Below, piece by piece: positions 1-12,130 of a DNA stretch of 64,000 nt. A program made the position numbers and the translations under genes. Source of the DNA: Ursus arctos (taxonomy: Eukaryota; Chordata; Mammalia; Carnivora; Ursidae); assembly GCF_023065955.2 (NCBI RefSeq), contig NW_026622764.1:46941833-47005832 (forward strand). Direction: 5' to 3'. The notes beneath the pieces are model-generated. The model made no database searches and was not told the origin of the DNA. It was given only the letters and a program-made list of their open reading frames with translations. Position 1 is the stretch's first letter; every line of letters begins with the position of its first letter.

Positions 1-802
1 AGTCTCCTTTTGGAATGAACTAAATGGTTATCCCTGAGATTCTCTAGCCAGTTCCCTGTCACTCATGGAAACTTGAAATTCTCAGCCCTTACTGGGAGTT
101 CTTTTTAATTTTCATAGAATCATCCAAAATAAATATTCATGACAATTGGGATTAAAAAAAGAAGGCATTTCCAAGGTTCTCATAGTGCAGGGACAAGAGT
201 GGGAATTGGGTTTTAGTTCTCTGTGTGTCCTTCCTCATTCCTGTCATGGAAAAGGAGGCTTTATAAATGGGCCTCCAACGTTTGAATTTCTCATGTAGCA
301 AAGGTAGTGTCATAAAATTCAGTGCTTTCTTGTATCAATCTTTCACATTTAGCTTGTCATAGAATTTCCATAGTTAATTTTAGGAAGACAGAAATACAGA
401 TCAGAGTCAAATCTAAACTGCAGTTCTATAGAATCAACATTACCTATTCTTCTGGTTCTACATGGGCTTACATCATTGGGTTTCGTGGCCTTTATGCTTT
501 GCTTCTTGATATCAGACAGGGGAACAGATCGATGAGTTTTTTATCCAGATGACAAAGACTCCCAGATAGGAAAAATATTTACTGACTTTTTACCTTTTAG
601 ACCATATTTGACTTTCTTTAATATTTAGGGATTCCTCTATTTCAGATACATCTGACCTACAGCCTTTAAATTTTTATTTGAAAATCAATAATTATGGTAC
701 ATATTGCTCTGATGCAGGATACTCTAGAATATGGTAAAATGATGGTTGCTTGGGTACTGTTTTAATAATACTCCTCATTTTCTTTTTATAGCAAGTACCG
801 TT
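1..802. other. Unique AT-rich DNA, no recognised feature
   Basis: No repeat family, RNA gene or convincing exon was recognised. The short open frames here are consistent with chance. Confidence 0.6.
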
Positions 803-810
803 TTGATGAT

Positions 811-1015
811 TTTTCAAAAAGATTTTGTTCATATATTTGACAGAGAAAGAGAGAAAGCATAAGCAAGGGAACAGCAGAGGTTGCTGCAGAGGGAGACGGG
901 GAAAGCAGGCTCCCCACCGAGCAGGGAGCCTGAGGTGGGACTTAATCCCAGCACCCTGGGATCATGACCTGAGCTGAAGGCAGATGCTTAACCGACTGAG
1001 CCACCTAGGCACCCC
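811..1015 (-). mobile_element. CAN/SINEC SINE (tRNA-derived), antisense
   Basis: The segment reads tail to head on the plus strand. It has an A/T-rich tail, the TTTGACAG-AGAGAGA body, the GGCTCCCCACCGAGCAGGGAGCC block and the complement of the tRNA-like head ending CCACCTAGGCACCCC. The duplication TTGATGATTT is at 803-812 and 1021-1030 and fixes the borders. Such SINEs are transcribed by RNA polymerase III and moved by L1 machinery. The body is of the older, dog-like type. Confidence 0.93.
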
Positions 1016-1030
1016 ACTTATTGATGATTT

Positions 1031-2270
1031 AATTTGGAAAAAAGGGACCAGTGCAGGAAACATTGAAAATCGGCACTCAGTTATAAAATAGATGAACATT
1101 TTACTAATCTCTTATCCCATGAAAGTGGTACCAGATTACATGATTAATAGAAAACTTCAGCAAAAGTCCTCAAAACTCTTCAGTGAAGGAAGTCAATTCA
1201 CAAAAGAAAGTCTCACTTACTAAAAATATAAGTTATAGCTTAGCTATTTTGAATGTGGGTATGTGGGTGTATAGGTCTCTGTGTGCATATGTATTTTCTA
1301 AATTTTAGTAGTTAATGATAATTGTAACAAATGTACTATTAAAGAAATAAGAGACATGTTCAACTAAAATTAGAAATGAATGCTGTGCTTAATATTGCAA
1401 TCATAAATTTTATTTTTCTGAAATCCCAAAGAAAATTCAATTTCTTAACATCCTGTTACATATGTTACTCTTATATATATTTACACATATTTATCCGTTT
1501 CGCTCCACACAAATTGGATAACTATGCACATATTATTTTTTCCCTTCCTTTTTCACTAGTCTGTTATGATCTTTAACACTAATATATTTAGGTATACGTG
1601 TAATGATTACACAGCATACCAGAGCACATTACTCTGGGGGAAAAATGTATTACCACAAAAATAAGTCTGTTATTTCATTCGTAAATAGGCTTTATTCTAT
1701 TATGGATCATATCATCGAAGGCTTCATAAAGTAAGTCACCATATGTACTAAAGTGGAGGACCTGTGTTTGCCAAATTAATTTTCTGCTTGAGATTCTTCT
1801 TTCTAAGTCTGAAATACTAACTGGAAGAATTATAATTCCATATCCTAGAAAATTATATCTACACAGGAATATATATATTAATATACACATATTATGTATA
1901 TTATTCCTGGAAATTAAATATCCTATAATTTTTACTTATCAAAATAACAGACACTATATGTTAACTAACTCGAATTTAAATAAAAATTTGAAAAAAAGAA
2001 AAAATAACAGATTATTCCTTATATAATAGAAATTATATCAGTTTTTAAAATTCCCTAAGTTTTATTCTATTCTTTTAGGATAATTATTTTTATTTCATTC
2101 TATGAATTAAGCTGATACTTATCCATTATTCTTTTGCTGTTGTAAATTCCCAGGTCATTAGATTTTATTTTAATTCATTTATTAGCTGTGCTCTGTTTGG
2201 TGTACTAATTCATTGTACTGAAATTTTGATCTGGACACATTTTAGAGAACACATAAAGTCTTATTTTCAA
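1031..2270. other. Unique AT-rich DNA, no recognised feature
   Basis: Nothing recognisable beyond short A/T runs. No frame here shows coding character. Confidence 0.55.
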
Positions 2271-2274
2271 AAAA

Positions 2275-2545
2275 TATTTCTGTTGGAATCATGTGTAAGT
2301 GCCATCATTGCTGGTATAGAATTCTCAATTATACCTTTTCCACTCAATACTTTAAGGAAGGTCTTCCACTGTTTTTTGACAATTTGCATTTTGAGGTCAG
2401 GCTAATTTATTTCTTTGTCGTTGCCTTATTTCTCCCTTTTGTATTAAGACTTATTTTGGCACTGAAATTCTCTACATTCATGAGGATATTTCTTTTTTTT
2501 TTTTTTAGTTACTTTTTACAAGTTTTGATTGGTAAATAGTGAACA
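2275..2545 (-). mobile_element. Possible old L1/HAL1 relic, antisense
   Basis: Phrases such as GGTATAGAATTCT, ACTTTAAGGAAGGTCTTCCACTG and a later TTTAAGACTT-like segment recall the antisense 5' half of old L1/HAL1 elements seen more clearly at 49 and 57 kb. Divergence is high and the borders are estimates, so this is a weak call. Confidence 0.3.
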
Positions 2546-5500
2546 CTCTTTGCATATTAAGGATTTCTTATAGCTCAGAAAAAGGTGTCTTATGGCATAT
2601 CTTCGGACACTTTTTGAACATTTTATGTTAGCTCCTTACTTTTATATTGCCTTGTATGCCATTCATATGAAATATATTTTCAACTTATTTTTGTTGTTGC
2701 TGTGTATAGTTTGGAATTTGGTTGATTTTCTGAAGATACATTTCTATAGTGTCAATTTTGCATTTCCCTTCACCTAATGCTAATTTCTTATTTGGCTGTA
2801 TCATTTATGCTACTGCCTTTTTTCACTTCCATCTGATCCATCTCTTTCCTTATCATCTTATTTTTTATTTGATATTCCATGAAATGTGTAGAATTATTTA
2901 AATGATTAATGCCCTTTAAATTATGCCTTTTTAAGTATATCAATGAACACATATATCTATAAAGTGACTCTATGGTTTACTATTTCTTTCCAGAATATTT
3001 TGTTAGAAAAATTACCAAATTTCCTCCGTTTCCAGCTTCTTTATTGAATAGAGCCTCATTTCCTCCTATTATGACTAATTATCCTACCCATTTCCCTTCA
3101 CAGAGGATGACAAATGGTTCAATTTCTCTATAGTCAGTGATATTATTACTGATTTAGCAATACTTTGCAATCCTTGTTCAGAACTGCAGGAAAAAATTTC
3201 TATTACTGCTTTATTAAAGCAAAAACAAAAGCAAGTATTATAGAGGTGTAAACCTAATGGTGCAGAAAAAATGGTGTCCTTTTAGATGTAATAAAGCAGC
3301 TGCTTTCTACTTGGGTTAAGGAACTAGTCAGCACACATGGAAGAATCAACCTTCTTTGCTAAAATTAAATGTATCTCTCAAACCCTATTGGAACCTATGA
3401 ATCAGAACAATAGGCATATATAAAATGTAAAAATGAAAAATTGCAATTAAGCCTTTGGTAGGTTTAGAACTCTTTGTATAATTTCATGCAATGCTTCTCT
3501 AATTAAATTATCATTGAAATTATTGAATACAATTATTTTAGGTACATTCGAAAGAAATATAGTCAATAGACATATCTCTTTTTAGCATATTTCACTTGAG
3601 ATATATCAACGTAAAAGTAGTGATAATAGTCTTAATGTCGACGTTTTCACACTAGGTTTTTTTTCATTAAGAGGTGGCAGTAATCAGAATATATTTTTGA
3701 GAATGTGAGGGAAATAAGTTTTTATTTATTCTAGATAAGCTAAGGGAAGCTAAATATTTTATGTCCCTTTTAATGTGGAAAGAGGAGAATTATTTAAGTA
3801 CAAAGAACAATGATGTCTTCCCACAGGAGTTACTCTAGAATACATGTAACCAGTATTTGGGTCAAAATATCACTCAGGGGATAGGAGAAGCAAGCAAATG
3901 AAAATAATTTTCTGAAAGTAACTAAAAACAAATATTTACAATTCCGAGTTATGTGAAACAAAATAGAAAGATGGAAACAATTACGGGTGATGTTTAGTAA
4001 ATAATGTCTTTGAGAAGACCTAGGCATGTGTTCCTGCATAATTTGGAAAGCTCATATCAAATACAAAGCACCATTTTTATTTAAAGAGAAATTTATTTTT
4101 AAAGACTTAGAGTCTTTTTAAGTTGTGTACTTGAAATAAAAAATATATAACATTGCTGTGAATGCCTAAGGTATATCAATAAAACATGATATGAATTTTA
4201 AAAATATTGTATTATAGCCAATTATTCCTAGATGTTAAAAATTCATAACAACATATTTCCTCATGACTTTTTTTGAAGAAAACAATCTAATAGCTAAGAA
4301 TACATAAGAAATAAAGACATTTATCTTTACCTTGAGAATCATCAGAATATCTTATCCTTTATATCTGTGTTTATATCAGGATCTTAGAGGAACTTAACTA
4401 AAATAAAAATTGATGGCCTGCAGCTATTACATATGGTTGTATAATTGAAATAATTCATGAGATTCACATTGAACACTCACATAAGACTTTAATAAAGCAA
4501 AAGTTATAGAACAGCAGGATAAATAAAGCACAAACACCCATCAGAGACGTCTAAGAATTCCAAATATAGCTGCCAAGATTCTTTGGTTACACAAAACACA
4601 TTTCATCTTTGGATCATGATTTGGATCATGAACCACCAGGATATGTATGAAATTATCTTGGACTCAGGGAACCCACAGACTCATCTGAGGAGAGATATTT
4701 TATACATTTCTGCTCACATAACCTCTACCAGACCATTAGACCAAGATCAAAAACAGAAACCAAAAGACTGTAAGAGAAACCAGGTACAAATTGACAATCT
4801 GGACACTTTCCATAAACATTTCTGATATGTTGGTACAGGTTGTCCCCTGGTCTGTTTGGACCCTGGGATATATTAATCAGTAGTTAGTGATCCAACTTTG
4901 CCAATGATCAGTCAGGACAATGGCTCTAAGCATCTCTGAATATAAACACAGCACTTCAACAGACCAGCTGAGATTAACCTTTTACTTAGAAAGAGAAAAA
5001 TCATATGAAGATATTGGTAACATGACATCTCTCAAGGTGAAGGACATTGGTCACATCCACTCAAGGTTCATAGGTAGAATGTTCTGATATTGTCTAGGAG
5101 TTTTAACTCTGTTTTTACAAAAGAAGGCCATAACTTCAGCATCCTTATAATTAAATGGAATACTATAAATTTTTTAGATTGTACCCATAGGAAATGGAAA
5201 AGATGTGCTCTTCTTTCCCAATCTTCACTTGTTCATGGAGTTATACTATAATTGACCTTAAGTGGACGTGCTTCAATATTTAATAAAGGTCTCATAAAGA
5301 AATAGTTGGTAAATAAAATAGTAAAATGCTGGATATCTACAACTATTCTAAATAAAAAAAAGAATCTGTATAGAGGGAAAGAGCACACTTGAAAAATTCT
5401 GTATGTTTACTGATATTCTAAACTTGAATTATTGTCATGATTTGAGAGTAATATCAATGAACATACAGAACACTGGTACTAATTACATAGAGACATAATG

Positions 5501-5555
5501 AATAATCTAAGAATCCTTGATAGGAAAGCAGAATGGGTTACATAATTAATCATTG
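2546..5555. other. Unique AT-rich DNA, no recognised feature
   Basis: About 3 kb in which I recognise no SINE, LINE, LTR or exon. The plus-strand open frame at 4583-4825 (80 codons) has no recognisable motif and is probably chance. Confidence 0.5.
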
Positions 5556-5559
5556 TTTT

Positions 5560-5668
5560 TTACCACTATTTTATATGATTTAAGGGTCATATGAGATAAT
5601 ACAGATACTTTACTAATTAACCCAAGTATTGCTTAGCACATAGCACATTTAAAGTAGTAACTACTATC
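5560..5668 (+). mobile_element. MIR SINE, 3' half
   Basis: The run AAGGGTCATATGAGATAATACAG, then GCTTAGCACATAGCAC and an AAAGTAGTAACTACTAT end, follows the order of the 3' half of the ancient mammalian MIR element. The tRNA-like 5' half is not recognisable. Confidence 0.55.
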
Positions 5669-5935
5669 ATAACATTGGAAGCAAAATTTCAACCTTCAGA
5701 AGATATTTTTGTAATGGGGATATAGAAATGAAGTCTCTGTGCAAAAATGTTTTATAGTGTATTAGCCATAAAGTATGGATAAAAATAAAAAGGACTAAAA
5801 AGAAAGGTTTCAACCTTGAGAAGCCTTCAATATGGCATGAAAAGGAAAACAATTGATCAAAGGAGTCGTTGTAAAAGTTAGAGAGCTAAAAAATTATCGA
5901 GAGCATGAAATTACACAGAAGTTAAAGGATAGTAC

Positions 5936-6112
5936 TTTTTCTTAAAAATTGTTTTGACTGAAATATAGTTAATATATAATATTAAATTAGTCTCAGGTGT
6001 ATAGCATGGTGATTTAGTTATATTTAATGACATATTTACCATGATAAGTGTGTTTACAATATTATTGCCTATACTTTCAGTTATAAAATAAATATGTAAA
6101 GGAAGGTATTTT
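5936..6112 (-). mobile_element. Old L1 3' end, antisense
   Basis: After a T-rich start, the order GACTGAAATATAGTTAATATA, TAGTCTCAGGTGTATAGCA, ACCATGATAAGTG and ACAATATTATTGCCTATA is the complement of an L1 3' UTR. The same type lies in sense orientation at 44155-44420. It is strongly 5'-truncated. Confidence 0.75.
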
Positions 6113-6237
6113 AAAGAATGATAAAGTAATCTGCAGGTTCAAATCTGGCCAGGAATCACAAAATCTAGAATGTTCTGTTATTTACAATTTATTTTAATTG
6201 GAGTGACTTTTCTTTCCAGGCCAAGAAATCACACTGA

Positions 6238-6423
6238 GGGGTGCCTGGGTGGCTCAGTTGGTTGGGGATCTGCTGTGGGCTCAGGTCATGATCCAGGGTC
6301 CTGAGATTAAGCCCCACATTGGTGGGATCCTGCTTCTTCCTCTCCCTCTACCCCTCTCTCTTGCTTGTTTGCTGTCTCTCTCTCTCTCTCGTGCTGTCTC
6401 TCAAAGAAATAAAATCTTCAAAA
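6238..6423 (+). mobile_element. CAN/SINEC SINE, sense
   Basis: The tRNA-like head GGGTGCCTGGGTGGCTCAG is followed by a CT-rich body containing (TC)n and an AAATAAAATCTTC tail. It is flanked by a perfect duplication AAATCACACTGA at 6226-6237 and 6424-6435. Confidence 0.95.
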
Positions 6424-6520
6424 AAATCACACTGAAAAAATATTACTGTGCATACAGTATTTTCAATGAAGATAGGTGAAAATAATTAAACATTAATATT
6501 TTGTTTAAGATTATAATTCT

Positions 6521-6717
6521 TTTTTTAAAGATTTATTTATTTTAGAGACAGAGAGAGAGCAAGTCGGGGGAGAGGTAGAGGAAAAGAAAGAATCCTGAAG
6601 CAGATGCCCTGCTGAGTGTGGAGCCTGATATGGGGCTCAATCCTAGGACCCTAAGATTATGACCTGAGCTGAAATCAAGAATTAGCCACTTAACCAACTG
6701 AGCCCCCCAGGGGCCCC
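6521..6717 (-). mobile_element. CAN/SINEC SINE, antisense
   Basis: A T-rich tail complement, an AGAGAGAGAGCAAG body and the head complement ending AGCCCCCCAGGGGCCCC. The near-identical duplications AAGATTATAATTCT (6507-6520) and AAGATTGTAGTTCT (6718-6731) flank it, with two differences that fit an older insertion. Confidence 0.92.
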
Positions 6718-6731
6718 AAGATTGTAGTTCT

Positions 6732-7124
6732 GTGTGCTTAAATATAGAAAAAATAGATATCTATGTAATATTTTTATCCTTTAAGTTTCTGCTTAATTAC
6801 TGTCAGCCTTGGACTTTTTATATCATATGGCTCATGCTATACTTTTTTTCATTTACTAAAATCAAAGAGCTATGGCGTACTCATTAGGAACAAAATGGTC
6901 TGCTTAATACGTCTTTGGTTTTGTCCTCCAGAAACTCTTACCCAATTATTATTACTGGGGAATTTTTCCTCTCTAATGGAGAGCAAATTCTAATTTTTTT
7001 CCCGCTGTGTTATTCTCAAATATTACTGGATATTTTGTAGTCATATAGAATATCCCATTAAATGTGTTTGCCAGATATAAGTACTCAAATTTATTTTTAC
7101 CTAATGCATCATGAATGCCATCTT
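6732..7124. other. Unique DNA, no recognised feature
   Basis: Nothing recognised between the SINE at 6.5-6.7 kb and the MER5A-like element. Confidence 0.55.
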
Positions 7125-7131
7125 TTTAGAA

Positions 7132-7313
7132 CAGTGGTTTTCAAATTCTAGCATGCAGTAAAATAACAGGGAAGATTTGTTAAAACACAGATTGCTGGTT
7201 CTTGCTTCAGAGTTTCCACTTGAGTAGATTTGAGGTTGGCCCAAGAATTTACATTTCTAAGAATTCCCTAAGTGATGTAGGTGTTACACCTGACACTGGT
7301 GAGGGACTCAGTG
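7132..7313 (+). mobile_element. MER5A-like non-autonomous hAT-Charlie DNA transposon
   Basis: It starts CAGTGGTTTTCAAATTCTAGC and ends GAGGGACTCAGTG, with internal TTGTTAAAACACAGATTGCTGG, as in MER5A. The length of about 182 bp matches that family. The 8-bp duplications TTTTAGAA (7124-7131) and CTTTAGAA (7314-7321), one mismatch, are as expected for hAT elements. It encodes nothing and relied on hAT transposase. Confidence 0.8.
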
Positions 7314-7321
7314 CTTTAGAA

Positions 7322-7678
7322 TATGATTTACACCTGTTTTCATTCTCATGGTTCTAGAATATGAGAGAAGAATAAAATTAACATTTTGCCTTTAGCAAAA
7401 CATGTGTTGGAGGGTCCATCTCGAACAAAATATTGAGGCTCTTTCCTGTCGTGTGATGGAAAACTTGAGCTGTTACCAGCATTGCCAGCTGTTTAAAATA
7501 AATTCATTCATCTGCCCATGTTCATAGAATGAAATCTTTCCTGGAAATATCATCAGTAACACATATAGAGAAAAATTACATTTGCCTAATTATATCAATT
7601 TCCTGAAATGAAAGTTAAAGTCTCACAGAACTAGCAAATACAAGTTGTTTCGATTTAAGAACAAAATATAAATTACTT
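7322..7678. other. Unique DNA, no recognised feature
   Basis: No repeat or exon recognised in this interval. Confidence 0.5.
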
Positions 7679-7880
7679 GGGGCCCCTGGGTGGCTCAGTC
7701 ATTAAGCATCTGCCTTCGGCTCAGGGCCTGATCCCAGGGTCCTGGGATCGAGTCCCGCATTGGGCTTCCTGCTTTTCTGGAGCCTGCTTCTTACTCTCCC
7801 ACTCCTCCTGCTTGTGTTCCCTCTCTCGCTGGCTCTCTCTCTCTCTCTCTCTCTCTGTCAAATGAATAGATAAAATCTTA
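7679..7880 (+). mobile_element. CAN/SINEC SINE, sense
   Basis: Head GGGGCCCCTGGGTGGCTCAG, then CCTTCGGCTCAGGGCCTGATC, a CT-rich body with a (CT)n run near 7833-7855 and a TAAAATCTTAAA tail. The tail has expanded into a long TA microsatellite. I could not find clear target duplications, probably because of that expansion. Confidence 0.92.
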
Positions 7881-7881
7881 A

Positions 7882-7946
<65 letters not shown>
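7881..7946. repeat. (TA)n microsatellite
   Basis: About 33 TA units with one TG interruption, directly following the A-rich tail of the preceding SINE. Likely length-variable. Confidence 0.95.
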
Positions 7947-7947
<1 letters not shown>

Positions 7948-9292
7948 CTTGTTTTTTAGAAAAGGAAAAGTGTAACAGATTAAGTTTAGAGAATTCTATG
8001 ACATGTTAGGTTATTAAATATTTTTAAATTGTATTGCAGTTATTGATGTGATCAGACTTTTAAAAATTAACATGTGTTTCCAGAAATTTTGAAAATATAA
8101 TTTTATAAATATACTTAATACACACTGGCATTAACAATGAGTGTATCCAAATTTTTATAATGATAGCTATAGAATGTAAAGTAGGTATCTTGTCCTTAAT
8201 CCTTAAGTTCTTCAAGCATTAGATAATACAAAGTATACTGTGACATTTGTAAGATATCAATATACAATTACAGTATATGGAATTTCAAATGTCTACCTGT
8301 ATATGTGCAGTTCTGGAAAACACCTGTAATGAATTGCAAAGTAATGAATATATATTATTCATCCATGGGGATAAATTAATTGCTATGAAAGTTTAATGCA
8401 CAATTCCACAATGCGCTTTGAATGGGAAAATTACTGAAGAAAATAAGAACTGAGGGATTAATATGTGAGAACAGAGATCCTAATCATATGTGACAAAGTT
8501 CTTTGTAATTTTTTTATTATGTTCAATGTAATAATTCTGTCATATATAGGATTACATATGTTCATATCAGCATAAAGAGTGGACTTTGGGCAATATCATT
8601 GATTTGAAATTCATCAGAAATGTTCATCATGAACTCCAGTTACTTTCCTCATAACACATCAACATTGCGTATGATTTGTAATTTTTATTACTATCTGTAG
8701 GAGCAGACACTTTAGCACCTAATGACATACTCTGTCCTTGGTATTGTTGCTTTCAGTGGTAGAGATGCATTATCAGTATGATCATTTGAAAAACTGGATC
8801 TGAATTAAACATCTTTAATTAAATATCTTTAAATAAATAAGACATTATCTTAACTAAGATTTTTCTTGATAATGGAAGGAAACATTTCAACTAATCTCTT
8901 CCTTAAGACAGTTGCACATTTGTCTTCTCTTTATCAAAATAAGTTCAGAAAATGTAAAATTGTCCTCTAAGATTATGGCTAATTAAATAAAACAAAATTA
9001 AATATATATAGATGGGTGTTACTAAACTTGGCACATACTATCTATTCCATTTAAATAAAGAAAATAAAGAGATAGAATTAATTATCTATTTTCTCCTGGT
9101 ATTATCACCAACTCTGTGTTTTGATCATTGAAACTTTAAGCTTGTGTATTATTTTCATGATAACCATTTTGACAAATATCTGGACTTTATGAAGGAAAAT
9201 GCATCATTTGGGGTAGGTGATTGTTTTGTTTTCTAGATGGACAGGAGAGAAGAAAAGTAATACATATTGAGTAGTTATTATGAGGCACAATT
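7947..9292. other. Unique AT-rich DNA, no recognised feature
   Basis: No repeat family or exon was recognised. Confidence 0.5.
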
Positions 9293-9300
9293 CTACAATC

Positions 9301-9513
9301 CTTTTTTTTTAAATTAAAGATTTATTTATTTATCTTAGGGAGAGAGAGAGTGTGAGCATGAGTGGGGGGAGGGGCAGAGGGAGAGAGAGAATCTCTCAAG
9401 CAGGCTCTGTGCTGAGGTTGGAGCTCCAAGAGGGCTCCATGTCTTGACCCTGATCTGACCTGAGCTGAAACCAAAAGTCAGACGTTCAACCAACTGAGCA
9501 ACCCAGGTGCCCC
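9301..9513 (-). mobile_element. CAN/SINEC SINE, antisense
   Basis: T-run, then an AGAGAGAGAGTGTGAGCATGAGTGGGGGGAG-type body and the head complement ending CAACCCAGGTGCCCC. The duplication CTACAATC is at 9293-9300 and 9513-9520. The TGAGCATGAGTGGGGGGAG variant also occurs at 53.9 kb, suggesting a subfamily. Confidence 0.93.
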
Positions 9514-9540
9514 TACAATCTTTTAAAGTGACCAAATATA

Positions 9541-11394
9541 CTTTTTTTTTAAATTTTATTTATTTTTTTAATTTTTTTTTATTATATTATGTTAGTCACC
9601 ATCCAGTACATCCCTGGTTTTTTATGTAAAGTTTGAGATTCATTAGTTGCATTTAACACCCAGTGCACCGTGCAATACGTGCCCTCCTTACTACCCATCA
9701 CTAGCCTATCCCATTCCCCCACCCCTCTCCCCTCTGAAGCCCGCAGTTTGTTTCTCAGAGTCCATAGTCTCTCATGCTTCATTCCCCCTTCTGATTACCC
9801 CCCCCTTTCTTTATCCCTTTCTTCCCCTACCAATCTTCCTAGTTCTTATGTTCCAGATGAGAGAAATCATATGATAATTGTCTTTCTCTGCTTGACTTAT
9901 TTCACTTAGCGTTATCTCCTCCAGGGCCGTCCAAGTTGCAGCAAATGTTGAGAACTCATTCTTTCTGATAGCTGAGTAATATTCCATTGTATATATGGAC
10001 CACAACTTCTTAATCCAGTCATCTATTGAAGGGCATCTCGGCTCCTTCCACGATTTAGCTATTATGGACAATGCTGCTATGAACATTGGGGTGCATATGG
10101 CCCTTCTCTTCACTACGTCTGTATCTTTGGGGTAAATACCCAGTAGTGCAATTGCTGGATCACAGGGTAGCTCAATTTTTAACTTTTTAAGGGACCTCCA
10201 CACTGTTTTCCAGAGTGGCTGTACCAACTTGCATTCCCACCAACAATGTAGGAGGGATCCCCTTTCTCCACATCCTCTCCAGCAATTGTTGTTTCTTGCC
10301 TTGTCAATTTTTGCCATTCTAACTGGCGTAAGGTGGTATCTTAGTGTGGTTTTGATTTGAATTTCCCTGATGGCTAATGATTTTGAACATTTTTTCATGT
10401 GTCTGTTAGCCATTTGTATGTCTTCATTGGAAAAGTGTCTGTTCATATCTTCTGCCCATTTTATGATTTGTTTATTTGTGTCTCGCATATTGAGTTTGAG
10501 AAGTTCTTTGTAGATCTTGGATACCAGTCTTTTATCTGTAGTATCATTTGCAAATATATTCTCCCATTCCGTAGGCTACCTCTTAGTTTTTTTGACTGTT
10601 TCCTTGGCTGTGCAGAAGCTTTTTATCTTGATGAAGTCCCACAAGTTCATTTTATCTTTTGTTTCTCTTGCCTTTGGAGATGTGTCATGAAAAATGTTGC
10701 TTTGGCCGATGTCATAGAGGTTACTGCCTATGTTTTCCTCTATGATTTTGATGGATTCCTGTCTCACATCGAGGTCTTTCATCCATTTGGAGTTTATCTT
10801 TGTGTATGATGTGAGAGAATGGTCAAGTTTCATTCTTTTGCATGTAGCTGTCCAATTTTCCCAGCACCATTTAGTGAAGAGACTGTCTTTTTTCCACTGG
10901 ATGTTTTTTCCTGCTTTACCAAAGATTAGTTGCCCAAAGAGCCGATGGTCCATTTCTGGGTTCTCTATTCTGTTCCACTGGTCTATGTGTCTGTTTTTGT
11001 GCCAGTACCATGCTGTCTTTGTGATCACAGCTTTGCAGTACAGCTCGAAATCCGGCATTGTGATGCCCCCACCTTTGCTTTTCCTTTTCAACAGTTCCTT
11101 GGTGATTCGGGGCCTTTTCTCGTTCCATACAAATTTAGGGGCTATTTGTTCCAGTTCTTTGAAAAATGTCATTGGTATTTTGATCGGGATAGCATTGAAA
11201 GTGTAGATTGCTCTGGGTAGCATGGACATTTTAACTATGTTAATTCTTCTGATCCATGAGCATGGAATATTTTTCCATCTTTTTGTGTCTTCTTCAGTGT
11301 CTTTGAAGAGTGATTTATAGTTTCTAGAATATAGATCCTTTACGTCTCTGGTTAAGTTAATTCCAAATATTCTTAATTTTACTGAGTTTTGGCA
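9541..11394 (-). mobile_element. Young L1, 5'-truncated, antisense
   Basis: The 3' end lies at the left: a T-rich stretch, then the ATTATATTATGTTAGTCACC end block and a 3' UTR with the C-rich complement of the purine tract near 9716-9835. The C-terminal half of ORF2 follows. The copy closely resembles the one at 47314-48280. It is cut off in ORF2 near 11394. A possible target duplication, GACCAAAT (9530-9537 and 11524-11531), lies beyond a segment of about 130 bp that is not recognisably L1. Confidence 0.92.
9811..11394 (-). pseudogene. L1 ORF2 C-terminal half, one nonsense codon
   Basis: The minus strand holds the end of L1 ORF2p, the endonuclease/reverse transcriptase protein. Visible pieces are the GINLT segment, the thumb-side region with [17 protein letters not shown], the [12 protein letters not shown] and [14 protein letters not shown] stretches and the cysteine-rich C-terminus with [18 protein letters not shown]. 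The YPKDTD and CTPMFIAAL blocks follow. The two open parts (9811-10488 and 10576-11394) are in one frame, separated by a single in-frame TAG at 10576-10578. The endonuclease and reverse-transcriptase catalytic domains are missing because of 5' truncation, so the copy cannot be autonomous. The frame further upstream (to 11529) is not L1-like. Confidence 0.9.
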
Positions 11395-11523
11395 AATGTA
11401 ATTAATAGTGAGCATCTGGGGACTTGTGACTGACACATTGAGAAAGAGAGATTTACCTGCTTTACTAGTTTCCTTCGGCCTACAGCCACCATTCCCTTTC
11501 TTAATAATGAAATAACCCCTGTG
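11395..11523. other. Unassigned segment at the 5' end of the L1
   Basis: About 130 bp between the last recognisable L1 ORF2 sequence and a possible copy of the L1 target duplication at 11524-11531. It matches L1 on neither strand as far as I can tell. It could be ordinary flank, or extra sequence joined to the L1 5' end during insertion. Confidence 0.4.
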
Positions 11524-11586
11524 GACCAAATGTTTTCTAAAATGTATTTATTTGTCATAAAAAATTTCAATAAGAATTTTAACAGA

Positions 11587-11782
11587 GGGGCACCTGGGTG
11601 CCTCAGTCCTTAAGCATCTGCCTTTGGCTCAGAGCGTGATCCCGGCATTCTGGGATCGAGCCCCACATCAGGCTCCTCCCCTGGGAGCCTGCATCTCGCT
11701 CTCCCACTCCCCCTGCTTGTGTTCCTTCTCTTGCTGGCTGTCTCTCTCTGTCAAATAAATAAATAAAATCTTAAAAAAAAAA
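11587..11782 (+). mobile_element. CAN/SINEC SINE, sense, young type
   Basis: Head GGGGCACCTGGGTGCCTCAG, GGGATCGAGCCCCACATCAGG block, a CCCCCTGCTTGTGTTCC body and the AAATAAATAAATAAAATCTT tail with A12. It is flanked by a perfect 15-bp duplication AAGAATTTTAACAGA at 11572-11586 and 11783-11797. Confidence 0.97.
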
Positions 11783-11797
11783 AAGAATTTTAACAGA

Positions 11798-12130
11798 AAT
11801 AAACAAATGATTTTTTGTCTACTTAAGATCCATTTGGATAGATCCCAAATTTAAGGTTAATGATTCAGAGTATTTTGCTTGATACAACAAGACCCTTCAT
11901 TTTTAAGTGCATACATTAGGAGCTCTGATTATATATTTTTCTTTTTCAAGAAAGGAAAGAAAAACAGGCCTCCCCCCATACCATTGTTATTGTTAACTAA
12001 ATGTGTTTCAATATAAAATTATATTTAATTGATATTTTTAAATTCTTTGATATCAATAGATTTTTTAAAAAGATAATTTACTGTTTAGAAGTACCTCAAT
12101 TAGCAAAATTCAGTATGTTTTCTTGGAGAT
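11798..12130. other. Unique AT-rich DNA, no recognised feature
   Basis: Nothing recognised between the young SINE and the old L1. Confidence 0.5.

Noticed and set aside
10399..11220. Plus-strand open frames over the L1 at 9.5-11.4 kb
   Set aside because: They are shadows of the antisense L1 ORF2, whose minus-strand frame shows the real protein similarity.
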